Notes: a model not told the origin generated them from the letters alone. 64,000 nucleotides of DNA from Sphingobacterium sp. UGAL515B_05 (GCF_033097525.1 NZ_CP109907.1:310001-374000); one strand, 5' to 3'. Shown: positions 38,158-46,500, counted from the stretch's first letter. Program-made: numbers and translations.

Positions 38158-40251
38158 ATGAGTATCAAGAATAATTTTTACTCGCTTGAAGAGATTGCTA
38201 CTTGGCAATCGGAACTTTCAAACGGTGATATAGATCAAAAAATAACATTACCCTCTCTTCAACGCGGCTTTGTGTGGAAACCGCATCAAATGGAAGCCCT
38301 ATGGGATTCTATTTTAAGAGGATACCCTATCGGATCGCTACTTATGAGCAGTGATGGTAAGGAAACAAAATTTTTGTTAGATGGCCAGCAGCGCTGTACC
38401 TCAATAGCACTAGGATTTCATAATCCCATGTCTTTAGTTGAAAAAAAAATATTCGCACTTAGAAAATACCTACCAAGTATCTGGATCGATTTAAAACCGG
38501 GACATATTCTTTCTAAAAGCTATCGTTTTTCAATACGCGTGTTAACAAAATCGCATCCTTGGGGATATGATCAAAAAAATAATACCTCAGCCCTAACGAT
38601 GAGGGATAGACGAGAAGCGCTTGCTTATTTTAAAACGAGAAATCCAAATGTAAAACACTACACAGACTTATTACCATCTAAGATCTCTCCTTGGGATGCT
38701 TACTATCCTGTTCCATTATCAATTGTTTTACATGCGAGAAGAACTAGTATTGAACTTTTTACAGAAGATATAAAGAGTCAAATGGCGGATATCTGTATTA
38801 GGACCAAACATTCTAAGGACAACGATGTGGATTTTAACCAATTATGTCCCGCTGATTTAGAGCATATTTTTGATGGTGTAGAACGAGCTCTACAACTTAC
38901 TATACCAGAGATCACGATATCGAATCAAGTGCTTTTAGAGTCAGACAACGATATATCAGAAAGTCAAGACCCAACATTATTTATAAGATTAAATTCCGCT
39001 GGTACAGCATTGTCAGGAGAAGAATTGATATATTCTATATTCAAGGCAATGTATCCGTCATCAAAAGATTTGGTTGAGAATATAGGTGCAAGCTACCTTT
39101 CACCCAAGAGAATTATAAGCATTTTTTCTAGACTCACCGCGTGCAAGAATAACGACTATACCAGCGTTCCACCAGAATATAATATTAAAACATTCAGAAC
39201 TTCACTAAGCTCAGTTGAATTTAGAGATGGGTTAAAAGAGTATATAAATCAAGGCGAACTTAGTCTTGCAGAGCAGCTAATTAACTCTGTAGTATTTATA
39301 CTTTCAAAAGGTAATGTAGATACTGATATACCTACCATTGTTATTAAACAATGGATGGTTACTAATAACGAATTATTCTTATTATTACTTATATATTTAG
39401 AATACTACGCTTTAGATCAGTCCAATTTGGATTTTGAGGTTATAAATGACATTAGTTCTGCATATGTTCACCTCCTTTGGTTTTCAAAGGACAAGAAAAT
39501 CACTACTAAGCTATTTGATATTCTCATTGCAAATAAAGAAGTAAGACAGTCTCCCCCATCATGGCGAGAGGCAATCAACACAATAATTCAAAAAGACCCT
39601 TCTCATATTTTACAATTGATAGATCCTGAGTCATGGAGAAAGGTTCTCGTTGATGTTGTTGTAAAACAGCATAAAAATCATAAATATTATGTAGACAAAA
39701 CAAATAATGAGATAACATACAATCAAATCTCAACATTAGTAGCAAAAGAAAACTATTGGAATGACGAAAGTTTAATAAAAAACCTCTGGGATGACTTTCT
39801 AGGAAGAATATTTTGGAATAAGACAATGCTTCTCTACGCTCAGCGCAAATACATAAATGATAAGTTCGGTGAATATAATCAATTTGAAAACATAGAAGAT
39901 ACAAATAGGCCGTGGGATTGGGATCATATTTACCCTAATAGCTGGGTATATAATAAAAACAGAATACATGATCTCGTTAAAGCATGGGTCAACTCAATAG
40001 GCAATTATAGAGCATTGTCCTATGATGAAAATAGAAGCGAGAACAACCATGAATCACCTATGGAAAGATTAAATAGTTCCGAAAAAAGGGAAACAAGCTT
40101 CGTTTTAGAGAATGATTTTAAATATTGGAATTTAATAGTTTCAAAACGTATTTACGAGGGTAAAGAATTGGATGATTATCTTAATGCCGTAGTAAATAGA
40201 ACTGTAAATATATATAAAGAATGGTATGTAAATTACTATCAGGCATTGTAA
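38158..40251 (+). CDS. DUF262/HNH (GmrSD-like) protein, candidate third RADAR component
   Basis: The protein has 697 residues. The N-terminal DUF262 (ParB-like) domain has LPSLQRGFVW (31-40), LRGYPIGSLLM and FLLDGQQRCTS (D75 to R79), the DGQQR box essential in GmrS-type nucleases. A helical middle follows. The C-terminus has an HNH/DUF1524-like end with WDWDHIYPNSWV (H590) and SIGNYRALSYDENRSENNHE (about 613-632). Such enzymes cut DNA, often modified phage DNA, using NTP. The 13-base gap after rdrB shows one operon. An independent type IV restriction gene is the alternative. Confidence 0.86.
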   Translation: MSIKNNFYSLEEIATWQSELSNGDIDQKITLPSLQRGFVWKPHQMEALWDSILRGYPIGSLLMSSDGKETKFLLDGQQRCTSIALGFHNPMSLVEKKIFALRKYLPSIWIDLKPGHILSKSYRFSIRVLTKSHPWGYDQKNNTSALTMRDRREALAYFKTRNPNVKHYTDLLPSKISPWDAYYPVPLSIVLHARRTSIELFTEDIKSQMADICIRTKHSKDNDVDFNQLCPADLEHIFDGVERALQLTIPEITISNQVLLESDNDISESQDPTLFIRLNSAGTALSGEELIYSIFKAMYPSSKDLVENIGASYLSPKRIISIFSRLTACKNNDYTSVPPEYNIKTFRTSLSSVEFRDGLKEYINQGELSLAEQLINSVVFILSKGNVDTDIPTIVIKQWMVTNNELFLLLLIYLEYYALDQSNLDFEVINDISSAYVHLLWFSKDKKITTKLFDILIANKEVRQSPPSWREAINTIIQKDPSHILQLIDPESWRKVLVDVVVKQHKNHKYYVDKTNNEITYNQISTLVAKENYWNDESLIKNLWDDFLGRIFWNKTMLLYAQRKYINDKFGEYNQFENIEDTNRPWDWDHIYPNSWVYNKNRIHDLVKAWVNSIGNYRALSYDENRSENNHESPMERLNSSEKRETSFVLENDFKYWNLIVSKRIYEGKELDDYLNAVVNRTVNIYKEWYVNYYQAL

Positions 40252-40354
40252 ATATTGTTTAGGATTTATTTGTCAACATACCCTTTAAAACCTAATGATA
40301 AAGATGTTGCAATCAAAATAAATTTCAGATATACTGTCAATCAAAAATCTATTT

Positions 40355-40633
40355 ATGGATCATAATGTCTATATCAATTTTAGGCTTTTTGAAAATTACG
40401 TATTGGTTTTTAAGGTCCTGCTCGCAGGTCTTCAACTCCGACACTGGTTTCGACACAATAAAAAGTAATAAATATATTGTTAGTCGTTTATTCAACAAGC
40501 TCAGGTTTTAGCTAACCTCAGAGTGACCGGCGGAGAGTTATTACCGTTAAAAACAACATAGAACTGATGCCTCTTGGGGCTAAAATGTTAAGAAAGAAAA
40601 GATGTTAGGAATATAGGCAAGCATATACTCCAG
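40355..40633. other. Unexplained, locally GC-richer segment after the RADAR operon
   Basis: This stretch differs in composition from its flanks. It contains a short perfect hairpin (CCTGCTCGCAGG), a stem around AGGTT/AACCT, and on the reverse strand about 45 open codons (the end reads SKPVSELKTCEQDLKNQYV) without a good start. It runs into the strong terminator at 40634-40665 in the forward direction. It may be a small structured RNA, a gene relic or the island's right border. The phrase ggtttcgaca recalls tmRNA, but no tag sequence or acceptor end is present. Confidence 0.35.
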
Positions 40634-40665
40634 AAGCGCGGATAGTGTTATCCGCGCTTTTTTGT
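40634..40665 (+). terminator. Strong intrinsic terminator
   Basis: AAGCGCGGAT (40634-40643) pairs perfectly with ATCCGCGCTT (40650-40659) and continues into a T-run. It ends forward transcripts: either the RADAR operon, 380 bases downstream of its last stop, or an RNA from the preceding segment. Confidence 0.88.
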
Positions 40666-40755
40666 TGTACAAGTTGCATTACTTTTAGAAAATTTCAGTG
40701 ATGGGATATTGAAATTACTAAAGCTGTATTTACAGAAATAGTCTTAGATGTGACT

Positions 40756-40908
40756 TTATTTTCTTGGAGGACGAACCGTCCCCATATCACCACCATTATC
40801 ACCTGGTTGATCAGCTTCTGATGATTGTACCGCTGCCGTTTCTAAGTTTGATTGCGAATTGGACGGCTGTCCGATTCCAAATAAAAAGTATAAAATTAAA
40901 CTCCACAT
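40756..40908 (-). CDS. Small tandem peptide gene 1 (MWSLILYFLFGIGQP family, 50 aa)
   Basis: ATG 40908 opens MWSLILYFLFGIGQPSNSQS, followed by an acidic, Asp/Gly-rich stretch (QPGDNGGDMG) and the end VRPPRK. The first 14 residues are very hydrophobic and shared with three neighbouring copies; the middle and end vary. A single-span or signal-like N-terminus is likely, with no cysteine. Conservation of frame, start and stop among four diverged copies shows it is translated. No known family was recognised. Confidence 0.78.
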   Translation of the reverse strand: MWSLILYFLFGIGQPSNSQSNLETAAVQSSEADQPGDNGGDMGTVRPPRK

Positions 40909-40936
40909 AAAATTGATTCTTGATTAAAAATTATTA

Positions 40937-41110
40937 TTACTTGCCTTTTGGTGGTCTTGGCGGTATTGGCGTACTTGTTTCACCCCCATTGTCTCCTGGT
41001 TCATCAGGTTGATTAGAATCTGTCGATTGTACTATCGCTATTCCCACGCTTGGTTGGGAATTAGACGGCTGACCGATACCAAACAAAAAATATAAGATTA
41101 AACTCCACAC
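40937..41110 (-). CDS. Small tandem peptide gene 2 (57 aa, GTG start)
   Basis: This reading aligns with copy 1 from its first codon (WSLILYFLFGIGQPSNSQ) but the initiator is GTG at 41110 instead of ATG. It has the longest tail: QPDEPGDNGGETSTPIPPRP and a final KGK. It is diverged from copies 3 and 4 in DNA sequence while keeping the same plan, which argues for selection. It lies 28 bases upstream of copy 1, same strand. Confidence 0.75.
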   Translation of the reverse strand: MWSLILYFLFGIGQPSNSQPSVGIAIVQSTDSNQPDEPGDNGGETSTPIPPRPPKGK

Positions 41111-41150
41111 AGTTAGCTGATTGTTTTTTGATATTAATTACTAATTATGG

Positions 41151-41303
41151 CTATCCTCTAGGAGGAGGATTCCCTTTATCGCCACCATCACCGTCATCAT
41201 GGGTATCATCCGTAGTTACATTGACTATAGAACTGTTTGCAGATGAACTTGTATTGGCAGGTTGGCCAATACCAAATAAAAAGTATAAAATTAAACTCCA
41301 CAT
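41151..41303 (-). CDS. Small tandem peptide gene 3 (50 aa)
   Basis: ATG 41303 gives the common MWSLILYFLFGIGQP start, then ANTSSSANSSIVNVTTDDTH, an Asp/Gly block (DDGDGGDKG) and the end NPPPRG. The longer open frame reaching 41396 is only upstream read-through and is not used. The DNA is nearly identical to copy 4 for about 130 bases, so these two are a recent duplication. Confidence 0.78.
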   Translation of the reverse strand: MWSLILYFLFGIGQPANTSSSANSSIVNVTTDDTHDDGDGGDKGNPPPRG

Positions 41304-41334
41304 ATTTGAATGATTACAAGTTTTAAAACAGTAA

Positions 41335-41490
41335 TTATTTTTTAGGAGGAAAAGGGTTTCCTTTATCCCCACCATCACCGTCATCATGGGTATCATCCGT
41401 AGTTACATTGACTATAGAACTGTTTGCAGATGAACTTGTATTGGCAGGTTGGCCAATACCAAATAAAAAGTATAAAATTAAACTCCACAT
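41335..41490 (-). CDS. Small tandem peptide gene 4 (51 aa), first of the series
   Basis: ATG 41490 opens the same N-terminus, then the same Ser/Thr-rich middle as copy 3 and the end NPFPPKK. It is the promoter-proximal copy on the reverse strand. The 384 bases upstream (41491-41874) hold only the terminator of the first NTF2-like unit and presumably the promoter. The C-terminal tails of all four copies end in basic residues after prolines. Confidence 0.78.
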   Translation of the reverse strand: MWSLILYFLFGIGQPANTSSSANSSIVNVTTDDTHDDGDGGDKGNPFPPKK

Positions 41491-41782
41491 AAAATAAAAT
41501 TTAGATTATTTATAAAATTATTACCATAAGAATATAGCCCGTTTTCGAATATAGACAATTAATGCAATATTTAATTATCCGATTAGAAGTAATTCAATTT
41601 TAACCGACTTGTAAGATCGGATCGTGCTTTTCTTGAAAGTATTTGATTTTCCATAATGTTGTTGTTTTTAATTCTTATAAAAAATTAGGCTTCATTCAAG
41701 GGCAATTTAGGTAAAAAGCCCCCAATGTAAGCGGTAGAATACAACTACCGAAAAGTTGAGCCGATGGGCAACCATAAAGCGT

Positions 41783-41864
41783 AAAAAAGCCACATCTCCC
41801 GACGTGGCCTTGATAAACATATGAATCACTAGTGGTTTGTCTTTTATTATTGGCAAACCACCAG
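41783..41864 (-). terminator. Twin hairpins downstream of NTF2-like copy 1
   Basis: GTGGTTTG/CAAACCAC (41832-41861) is followed in the direction of transcription by gccacatctcccgacgtggc (41789-41808) and a T-run. The second hairpin is the intrinsic terminator. Confidence 0.8.
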
Positions 41865-41874
41865 TTATTGAATA

Positions 41875-42321
41875 CTACTTATAAGAATTGATCGATTTGG
41901 ACACTTTCCAGTCATTGCCCACACGCTCCAAAGTAACTAGATCAGTTTTGGTGAAGTTTTCAAATTTCAACGTCACTTTAGCGACCATATAGTCTGCCGA
42001 TTCCTCGATGATATCGGTGCTTACTGTACAGTTTAGCTTTTCGCCTTTTTGTTTTTTCAAGGATTTAACCACTTCACTACGGCTATTGGACTGCGCATTG
42101 GTAGCTTGTATCTTTTGATTAAAATCAGCTGCGAATAACTGCTCCACGCCTGCTGATTCTCCCTCCGTAGTTACCGCAACATAGTGCTCTAAAGCGAAAT
42201 CTGCTGTAGAAAGGTTAATGTTAGCTTTTGCTGCTTTTGCTCCAGGTCCTTCAGCTGCCATAGCGAAAGTAGATACTGCGATTAAAGCTGCTGCTGCGAA
42301 TGTTTTTACTAATGCTTTCAT
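41875..42321 (-). CDS. Secreted NTF2-like (lumazine-binding-type) protein, copy 1
   Basis: The protein has 148 residues from ATG 42321; a longer reading to 42384 only covers the leader. The signal peptide MKALVKTFAAAALIAVSTFA ends at AMA-AEG. The mature part starts a cone-shaped NTF2-like fold: ADFALEHYVAVTTEGESAG, VEQLFAADFNQKIQ, then KVTLKFENFTKTDLVTLERV and WKVSKSINSYK. Such folds bind small molecules or mediate protein contacts; no catalytic residues are evident. It is one of eight near-identical genes, which suggests dosage, gene conversion or use as recombination homology. Confidence 0.85.
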   Translation of the reverse strand: MKALVKTFAAAALIAVSTFAMAAEGPGAKAAKANINLSTADFALEHYVAVTTEGESAGVEQLFAADFNQKIQATNAQSNSRSEVVKSLKKQKGEKLNCTVSTDIIEESADYMVAKVTLKFENFTKTDLVTLERVGNDWKVSKSINSYK

Positions 42322-42368
42322 AATGTCTTTTTTTATTGTGTTAGTTCTGTTGTTCTTATTTGTTGACT

Positions 42369-42376
42369 CAAAACTA
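42369..42376 (-). promoter_or_regulatory. -7 box of the repeated promoter block, copy 1
   Basis: TAGTTTTG on the reverse strand matches the Bacteroidota -7 consensus TAnnTTTG and lies 48 bases before the start codon. The same box is kept before the other complete copies at 43779-43786, 45261-45268, 46996-47003, 49928-49935, 56042-56049 and 59086-59093. No -33 TTG stands at the usual spacing. Conservation of the whole 130-base block suggests all copies are controlled alike. Confidence 0.6.
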
Positions 42377-42537
42377 CAACACAATACGCCCCTAGCCTAT
42401 GGGCTTTAGACTAACGATCAGTAAAACTCGGTGAATGGCGGGAATAGGGAGGTGGAAGGGCTTAGAATAACGCACTGAATTTTCGATAATCAGACTATAA
42501 CAGCTATCTTTAATAGCAAAAGCTTCTACAAGTCCAA

Positions 42538-43101
42538 ATGATTGAAATTGCCCATCAACAATATAAAGTATTAATCTATACCGATCATCAATATACTGTT
42601 GAATCCGCCGATAATCTCAGACGCTACAAACGGGTATATGTCGATGATTCTTGCGATCGATATAGCAATGTATCTAACATTGCCATTTTAGTAAAGCATG
42701 GTCAAGATGAAGTGGCTAGTGCTATTCTTTGTGATACAGGGGTTTTCACAGGACTGAGCCAATCCTCCTTTATAATCGAAGATCGTGTGCTTTATATTTG
42801 CACGGGGAATAAACTGTACTATTTAAATATACCAGACTTAACGCTCAGATGGTCAGGACAAGTAGATTACGTAACAAATTTCAGTGTTCAGAAATTAGAA
42901 GATGATTTACTCGTTCATGGTGAACTCGAAATCACAAGAATAACAAAGCTCGGAGAAATAAAATGGCGATTTGGGGGACACGATATCTGGGTAAATAATA
43001 ATGGTTTCCCTGAGATAACTATACTGCATGACCGGATTAAACTAGTTGACTACCAATCGAATTTTTATGCTATCGGATTTGATGGAAATACTATTTTCTA
43101 A
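42538..43101 (+). CDS. PQQ/propeller-like cargo protein, 187 aa
   Basis: ATG 42538. The sequence has blade-like repeats: SFIIEDRVLYICTGNKLYYL, then NIPDLTLRWSGQVDYVTNFS and a second ITKLGEIKWRFGGHDIWV. It has no signal peptide, so it is cytoplasmic. Its first 55 codons and the preceding leader recur at 50666 and 59255, where they are joined to unrelated sequence, so this is the only complete copy. Small propeller-like proteins of this kind are often immunity proteins beside toxins, which fits an array setting but is inference. Confidence 0.72.
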   Translation: MIEIAHQQYKVLIYTDHQYTVESADNLRRYKRVYVDDSCDRYSNVSNIAILVKHGQDEVASAILCDTGVFTGLSQSSFIIEDRVLYICTGNKLYYLNIPDLTLRWSGQVDYVTNFSVQKLEDDLLVHGELEITRITKLGEIKWRFGGHDIWVNNNGFPEITILHDRIKLVDYQSNFYAIGFDGNTIF

Positions 43102-43225
43102 AAAAGCAGAGAATTATACAGCGGCAGTCATCTATTCATTTGATAAAATCATAGGGTCAGCAAAACTAGCGAATGAAAAAGGAAGGCAACTGATTTTGAA
43201 ATAGGGGGCAACAATGGAATTTATA

Positions 43226-43253
43226 CAAAAAAGCCACGTCTCACAACATGGCT
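43226..43253 (-). terminator. Terminator of NTF2-like copy 2
   Basis: The stem gccacgt...acatggc (43233-43252) is followed on the reverse strand by a T-run. This unit lacks the outer GTGGTTTG hairpin found in most others. Confidence 0.75.
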
Positions 43254-43284
43254 CTACAACATATATATTTATTTGAGATGGCTC

Positions 43285-43731
43285 TTATTTATACGAATTA
43301 ATTGATTTGGATACTTTCCAGTCATTGCCCACACGCTCCAAAGTAACCAAATCTGTTTTGGTGAAGTTTTCAAATTTCAACGTCACTTTAGCGACCATAT
43401 AGTCTGCAGATTCCTCGATGATATCTGTGTTTACTGTACAGTTTAGCTTTTCGCCTTTTTGCTTTTTCAAGGATTTAACCACTTCGCTACGGCTGTTACT
43501 TTGTGCATTGGATGCTTGGATCTTTTGATTAAAATCAGCTGCAAATAACTGCTCTACACCTGCTGATTCGCCCTCCGTGGTTACCGCAACATAGTGCTCT
43601 AAAGCGAAATCTGCAGTGGAAAGGTTAATGTTAGCTTTTGTTGCTTTTGCTCCTGGTCCTTCAGCTGCCATAGCGAAAGTAGATACTGCGATTAAAGCTG
43701 CTGCTGCGAATGTTTTTACTAGTGTTTTCAT
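43285..43731 (-). CDS. Secreted NTF2-like protein, copy 2
   Basis: 148 residues from ATG 43731, with the same signal peptide type (MKTLVKTFAAAALIAVSTFA). It differs from copy 1 in a handful of residues (for example KATKANINL, IQASNAQS and CTVNTDIIEE). Promoter block and -7 box (43779-43786) are conserved. The gene is intact and probably expressed. Its downstream hairpin is shorter than in the sister units. Confidence 0.84.
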   Translation of the reverse strand: MKTLVKTFAAAALIAVSTFAMAAEGPGAKATKANINLSTADFALEHYVAVTTEGESAGVEQLFAADFNQKIQASNAQSNSRSEVVKSLKKQKGEKLNCTVNTDIIEESADYMVAKVTLKFENFTKTDLVTLERVGNDWKVSKSINSYK

Positions 43732-43896
43732 AATGTCTTTTTTTATTGTGTTAGTTCTGTTGTTCTTATTTGTTGACTCAAAACTACAACACAATAGGCT
43801 CCTAGCCTATGGACTTTAGACTAACGCTCAGGAAAACTCGGTGAATGACAGGAATGGGGAGGTAAAGAAAAAAGTTTATAGTAATAGTACTCCCCC

Positions 43897-44106
43897 TTAA
43901 GACAACCACTTACCAAGATAGACTATAAACATAATCATACACATAATTACAACTCCCCACATTCCGATATAGTTAGAAGGATTGGAACCTTGGTGACCAC
44001 TATCATGAGAAAAAGGATTTTTTTCACTTTTCAAAAAAATCAAATAGAGAAGGCCTCCAACAACAAAGAATAGCATGGCTGTAATTAAATCATTATTAAA
44101 CATCAT
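43897..44106 (-). CDS. Small membrane protein, 69 aa
   Basis: I start at ATG 44106, preceded by GAAAGGAAAATA; the open frame extends to 44142 without better support. There are two membrane spans (ITAMLFFVVGGLLYLIFL and YIGMWGVVIMCMIMFIVYL) with a short polar loop containing His and Ser. No family was recognised. Such small two-span proteins can be immunity or toxin proteins; it sits alone between NTF2-like units 2 and 3 with the 90-aa membrane protein. Confidence 0.62.
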   Translation of the reverse strand: MMFNNDLITAMLFFVVGGLLYLIFLKSEKNPFSHDSGHQGSNPSNYIGMWGVVIMCMIMFIVYLGKWLS

Positions 44107-44273
44107 TATTTTCCTTTCATAATTAACATTGGATAAAAACATTAGATTTCATAAAGTAGTTACCAATTTAACCCTCATTATGCTTAAATTAGAGACTCTC
44201 AGAGCGCGGCCTATCATTTATTAATTCAAAAAAACGAAAGTAATAAGTCATAAAACGCGCTAATCTTGTATTG

Positions 44274-44546
44274 TTAAAAGAAAAACTCAAGCAGCTTTCG
44301 CCCGATATACAAAACAGTCCATAGGATCATTCCCCCCACAATAGTAATAAAGAAATGTGTGACTATGGGAATAATAGCTCCGTATATACCCTGAAAATAT
44401 TCTCCATTTAATTGTGCTGCCTTTTGTCCGGTATAAGCCATTACCGATGCAATTAATGTAAAAGGTAATAGACCAAAAAACAGTTGCCAAAAAAATGCGG
44501 CAAACGATAATGTTGATTTAGCCAAGATTTGAAAATACGCTTTCAT
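44274..44546 (-). CDS. Small membrane protein, 90 aa
   Basis: ATG 44546. Two long hydrophobic segments (about 12-36 and 57-82) flank a polar turn (TGQKAAQLNGEYFQGIYGAI). No family was recognised. It is the second cargo gene between units 2 and 3, about 130 bases from the 69-aa gene in the same direction, so the two may act together. Confidence 0.62.
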   Translation of the reverse strand: MKAYFQILAKSTLSFAAFFWQLFFGLLPFTLIASVMAYTGQKAAQLNGEYFQGIYGAIIPIVTHFFITIVGGMILWTVLYIGRKLLEFFF

Positions 44547-44671
44547 AAAATAATTATCTCAATATTCTTAAATAGCTAAAGATAAATATTTCCTTAAGTT
44601 ATCAGCCATCACAGCTATATCAAAAGCTTTTAAAATTCCCAATGATTGAAATCATCAGGCCCTTTTGACGT

Positions 44672-44758
44672 AAAAAAGCCATATCTCCCGACATGGCCTT
44701 AAATAAACATATGATTCACTAGTGGTTTGTAGTCTGCCTGAGCTGACAAACCACTAGT
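44672..44758 (-). terminator. Twin hairpins downstream of NTF2-like copy 3
   Basis: Perfect 12-bp arms ACTAGTGGTTTG / CAAACCACTAGT (44718-44758) are followed by gccatatctcccgacatggc (44678-44697) and a T-run on the reverse strand. Confidence 0.82.
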
Positions 44759-44767
44759 TATTAGATA

Positions 44768-45214
44768 CTATTTATACGAATTGATTGATTTGGATACTTT
44801 CCAGTCATTCCCCACATGCTCCAAGGTAACTAAATCTGTTTTGGTGAAGTTTTCAAACTTTAGAGTCACTTTAGCGACCATATAGTCAGCTGATTCTTCT
44901 AAGATGTCGGTGCTTACTGTACAGTTTAGCTTTTCGCCTTTTTGTTTTTTCAAGGATTTAACCACTTCGCTACGGCTGTTAGACTGCGCATTTGTTGCTT
45001 GGATCTTTTGATTGAAATCAGCCGCAAATAACTGCTCTACACCTACCGATTCTCCCTCCGTAGTTACCGCTACATAGTGCTCTAAAGCGAAGTCTGCTGT
45101 GGAAAGGTTAACGTTTACTTTTGTTGCTTTTGCTCCAGGTCCTTCAGCTGCCATAGCAAATGTTGATACTGCGATTAGGGCTGCTGCTGCGAATGTTTTT
45201 ACTAAAGTTTTCAT
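44768..45214 (-). CDS. Secreted NTF2-like protein, copy 3
   Basis: 148 residues from ATG 45214. Variants include KATKVNVNL, GESVGVEQLF, TDILEESAD and LVTLEHVGNDW. The -7 box at 45261-45268 is kept. It is intact. The mixture of variants shared with different sisters, such as the DILEES form shared with copy 4, points to gene conversion among copies rather than simple stepwise duplication. Confidence 0.84.
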   Translation of the reverse strand: MKTLVKTFAAAALIAVSTFAMAAEGPGAKATKVNVNLSTADFALEHYVAVTTEGESVGVEQLFAADFNQKIQATNAQSNSRSEVVKSLKKQKGEKLNCTVSTDILEESADYMVAKVTLKFENFTKTDLVTLEHVGNDWKVSKSINSYK

Positions 45215-45381
45215 AATGTCTTTTTTATAGTGTTAGTTTATCTGTTCTTATTTGTTGACTCAAAACTACGACACAATAGACTCCTAGCCTATGGGCTTTA
45301 GACTAATAGACCGGAAAACTCGGTGAATGGCGGGAATGGGGAGGTGATTGCACCGACGATATATAATAAACAAATAACAAT

Positions 45382-46368
45382 CTAAATATCACTATTATCA
45401 GCCTGTTCAAATAATTCGTGTAACTTTTGTTGAAGTAGCTTTTTATCCGGTAATTGTGTTTTATATTCCGCGACTACTGTGGGTGAAAGACTGCGGCTCA
45501 AAGCATACTCAACCACCTCACTATCTTTATCTTTACATAATAGAACACCAATACTTGCGTTCTCATTGGATCGCTTAACGTCTCGGTCAAGAGCCTCTAG
45601 ATAAAAATTCAACTGACCAAGATGCTCGGGCTTGAATTTATCTACTTTTAATTCAAATGCCACTAAGCACTGTAATCCTCTATGAAAAAAAAGTAGATCA
45701 ATATAAAAGTCAGAGTTGCCCACTTGTACTTTATATTCTTGGTCAATAAATAGAAAGTCTCGCCCTAGCTCAAGAATAAAATCTTTCATCTGACGAAGCA
45801 GCCCTTTTTGAAGATCCCCTTCATTATAGGATTCTGGTAAATTTAAAAAGTCAAAAACGTAGCTATCTTTAAACGCTTTATTAATGTCTACTTCAAATTC
45901 TCTCGGCAGTGACGAGAGTTTTACATTTCCAATCATTGTGCGTTCAAAGACAGAACTATTAATCTGTCGCTCCAACTCCCTGGAACTATATTTTTCCTCG
46001 ATAGTTAGCTTCAAATAAAATTCCTTTTCTTCAACTGTCTTGGTACGACTAAAAATTAAAACATTATTTGTCCAACTCAATTCTCTCGTCAATGCCGAGA
46101 GTCTTTCACTACTGCGATAAGTTTCGTAAAACTGTTTCATTCGCCAAAGATTCTTATCTGAAAAACCTTTCAATTCAGGTTCATGCTGCTTAATAAAAAA
46201 AGCCAATTCTTTGACGACCGACTGTCCCCATTCGGAAGTTTCAATCCGCGCGCTAATATACTTTCCAATACGCCAATATAAATTCATTAATTCCGTATTA
46301 ACTGCCTTAATAGCTTTAGATTGAGATTCTTTAATAAGCTGAATTATTTCTACAAAACGCTGTTCCAT
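45382..46368 (-). CDS. DUF1016/YhcG-type PD-(D/E)xK nuclease
   Basis: ATG 46368 gives 328 residues; a TTG at 46389 is less likely. The N-terminal DUF1016-N domain (MNLYWRIGKYISARIETSEW, then FSDKNLWRMKQFYETY and LSWTNNVLIFSR) is followed by a nuclease core with D in VGNSDFYIDLLFFHRG and ExK in CLVAFELKVDKFKPE. YhcG-like proteins occur in mobile and defence settings and are predicted DNA nucleases. It is complete cargo between units 3 and 4; broken pieces of close relatives lie at 50764-50995, 55048-55140 and 56137-56526. Confidence 0.9.
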   Translation of the reverse strand: MEQRFVEIIQLIKESQSKAIKAVNTELMNLYWRIGKYISARIETSEWGQSVVKELAFFIKQHEPELKGFSDKNLWRMKQFYETYRSSERLSALTRELSWTNNVLIFSRTKTVEEKEFYLKLTIEEKYSSRELERQINSSVFERTMIGNVKLSSLPREFEVDINKAFKDSYVFDFLNLPESYNEGDLQKGLLRQMKDFILELGRDFLFIDQEYKVQVGNSDFYIDLLFFHRGLQCLVAFELKVDKFKPEHLGQLNFYLEALDRDVKRSNENASIGVLLCKDKDSEVVEYALSRSLSPTVVAEYKTQLPDKKLLQQKLHELFEQADNSDI

Positions 46369-46440
46369 GTACAAAGGTTTATTTCTCAAATATATAGAAA
46401 TCTAAAAAAATTAGCAATCAAAAGAGAATCTTATTATCAG

Positions 46441-46469
46441 AAAAAACACCACATCAATCGATGTGGTGT
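46441..46469 (-). terminator. Terminator of NTF2-like copy 4
   Basis: ACACCACAT (46446-46454) pairs perfectly with ATGTGGTGT (46461-46469), with an adjacent run of A that becomes a U-tract in the reverse-strand RNA. The hairpin sequence differs from all sister units, but its position is the same. Confidence 0.82.
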
Positions 46470-46500
46470 CATAACATGATATATTTATTTAAGATGGCTC

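Noticed and set aside
40430..40660. Possible tmRNA gene (phrase ggtttcgaca)
   Set aside because: The phrase is not at the 5' end of a tRNA-like domain, no ANDE-type tag frame or T-arm/CCA end is present, and the terminator stem does not fit.
41128..41396. Longer ORFs on both strands across the small-peptide genes
   Set aside because: The reverse frame to 41396 is upstream read-through of peptide 3 into the end of peptide 4; the forward frame is an antisense shadow.
40756..41490. CRISPR-like repeats
   Set aside because: The repeats are about 180-190 bp apart, lie in coding frames and have no uniform short repeat-spacer structure.
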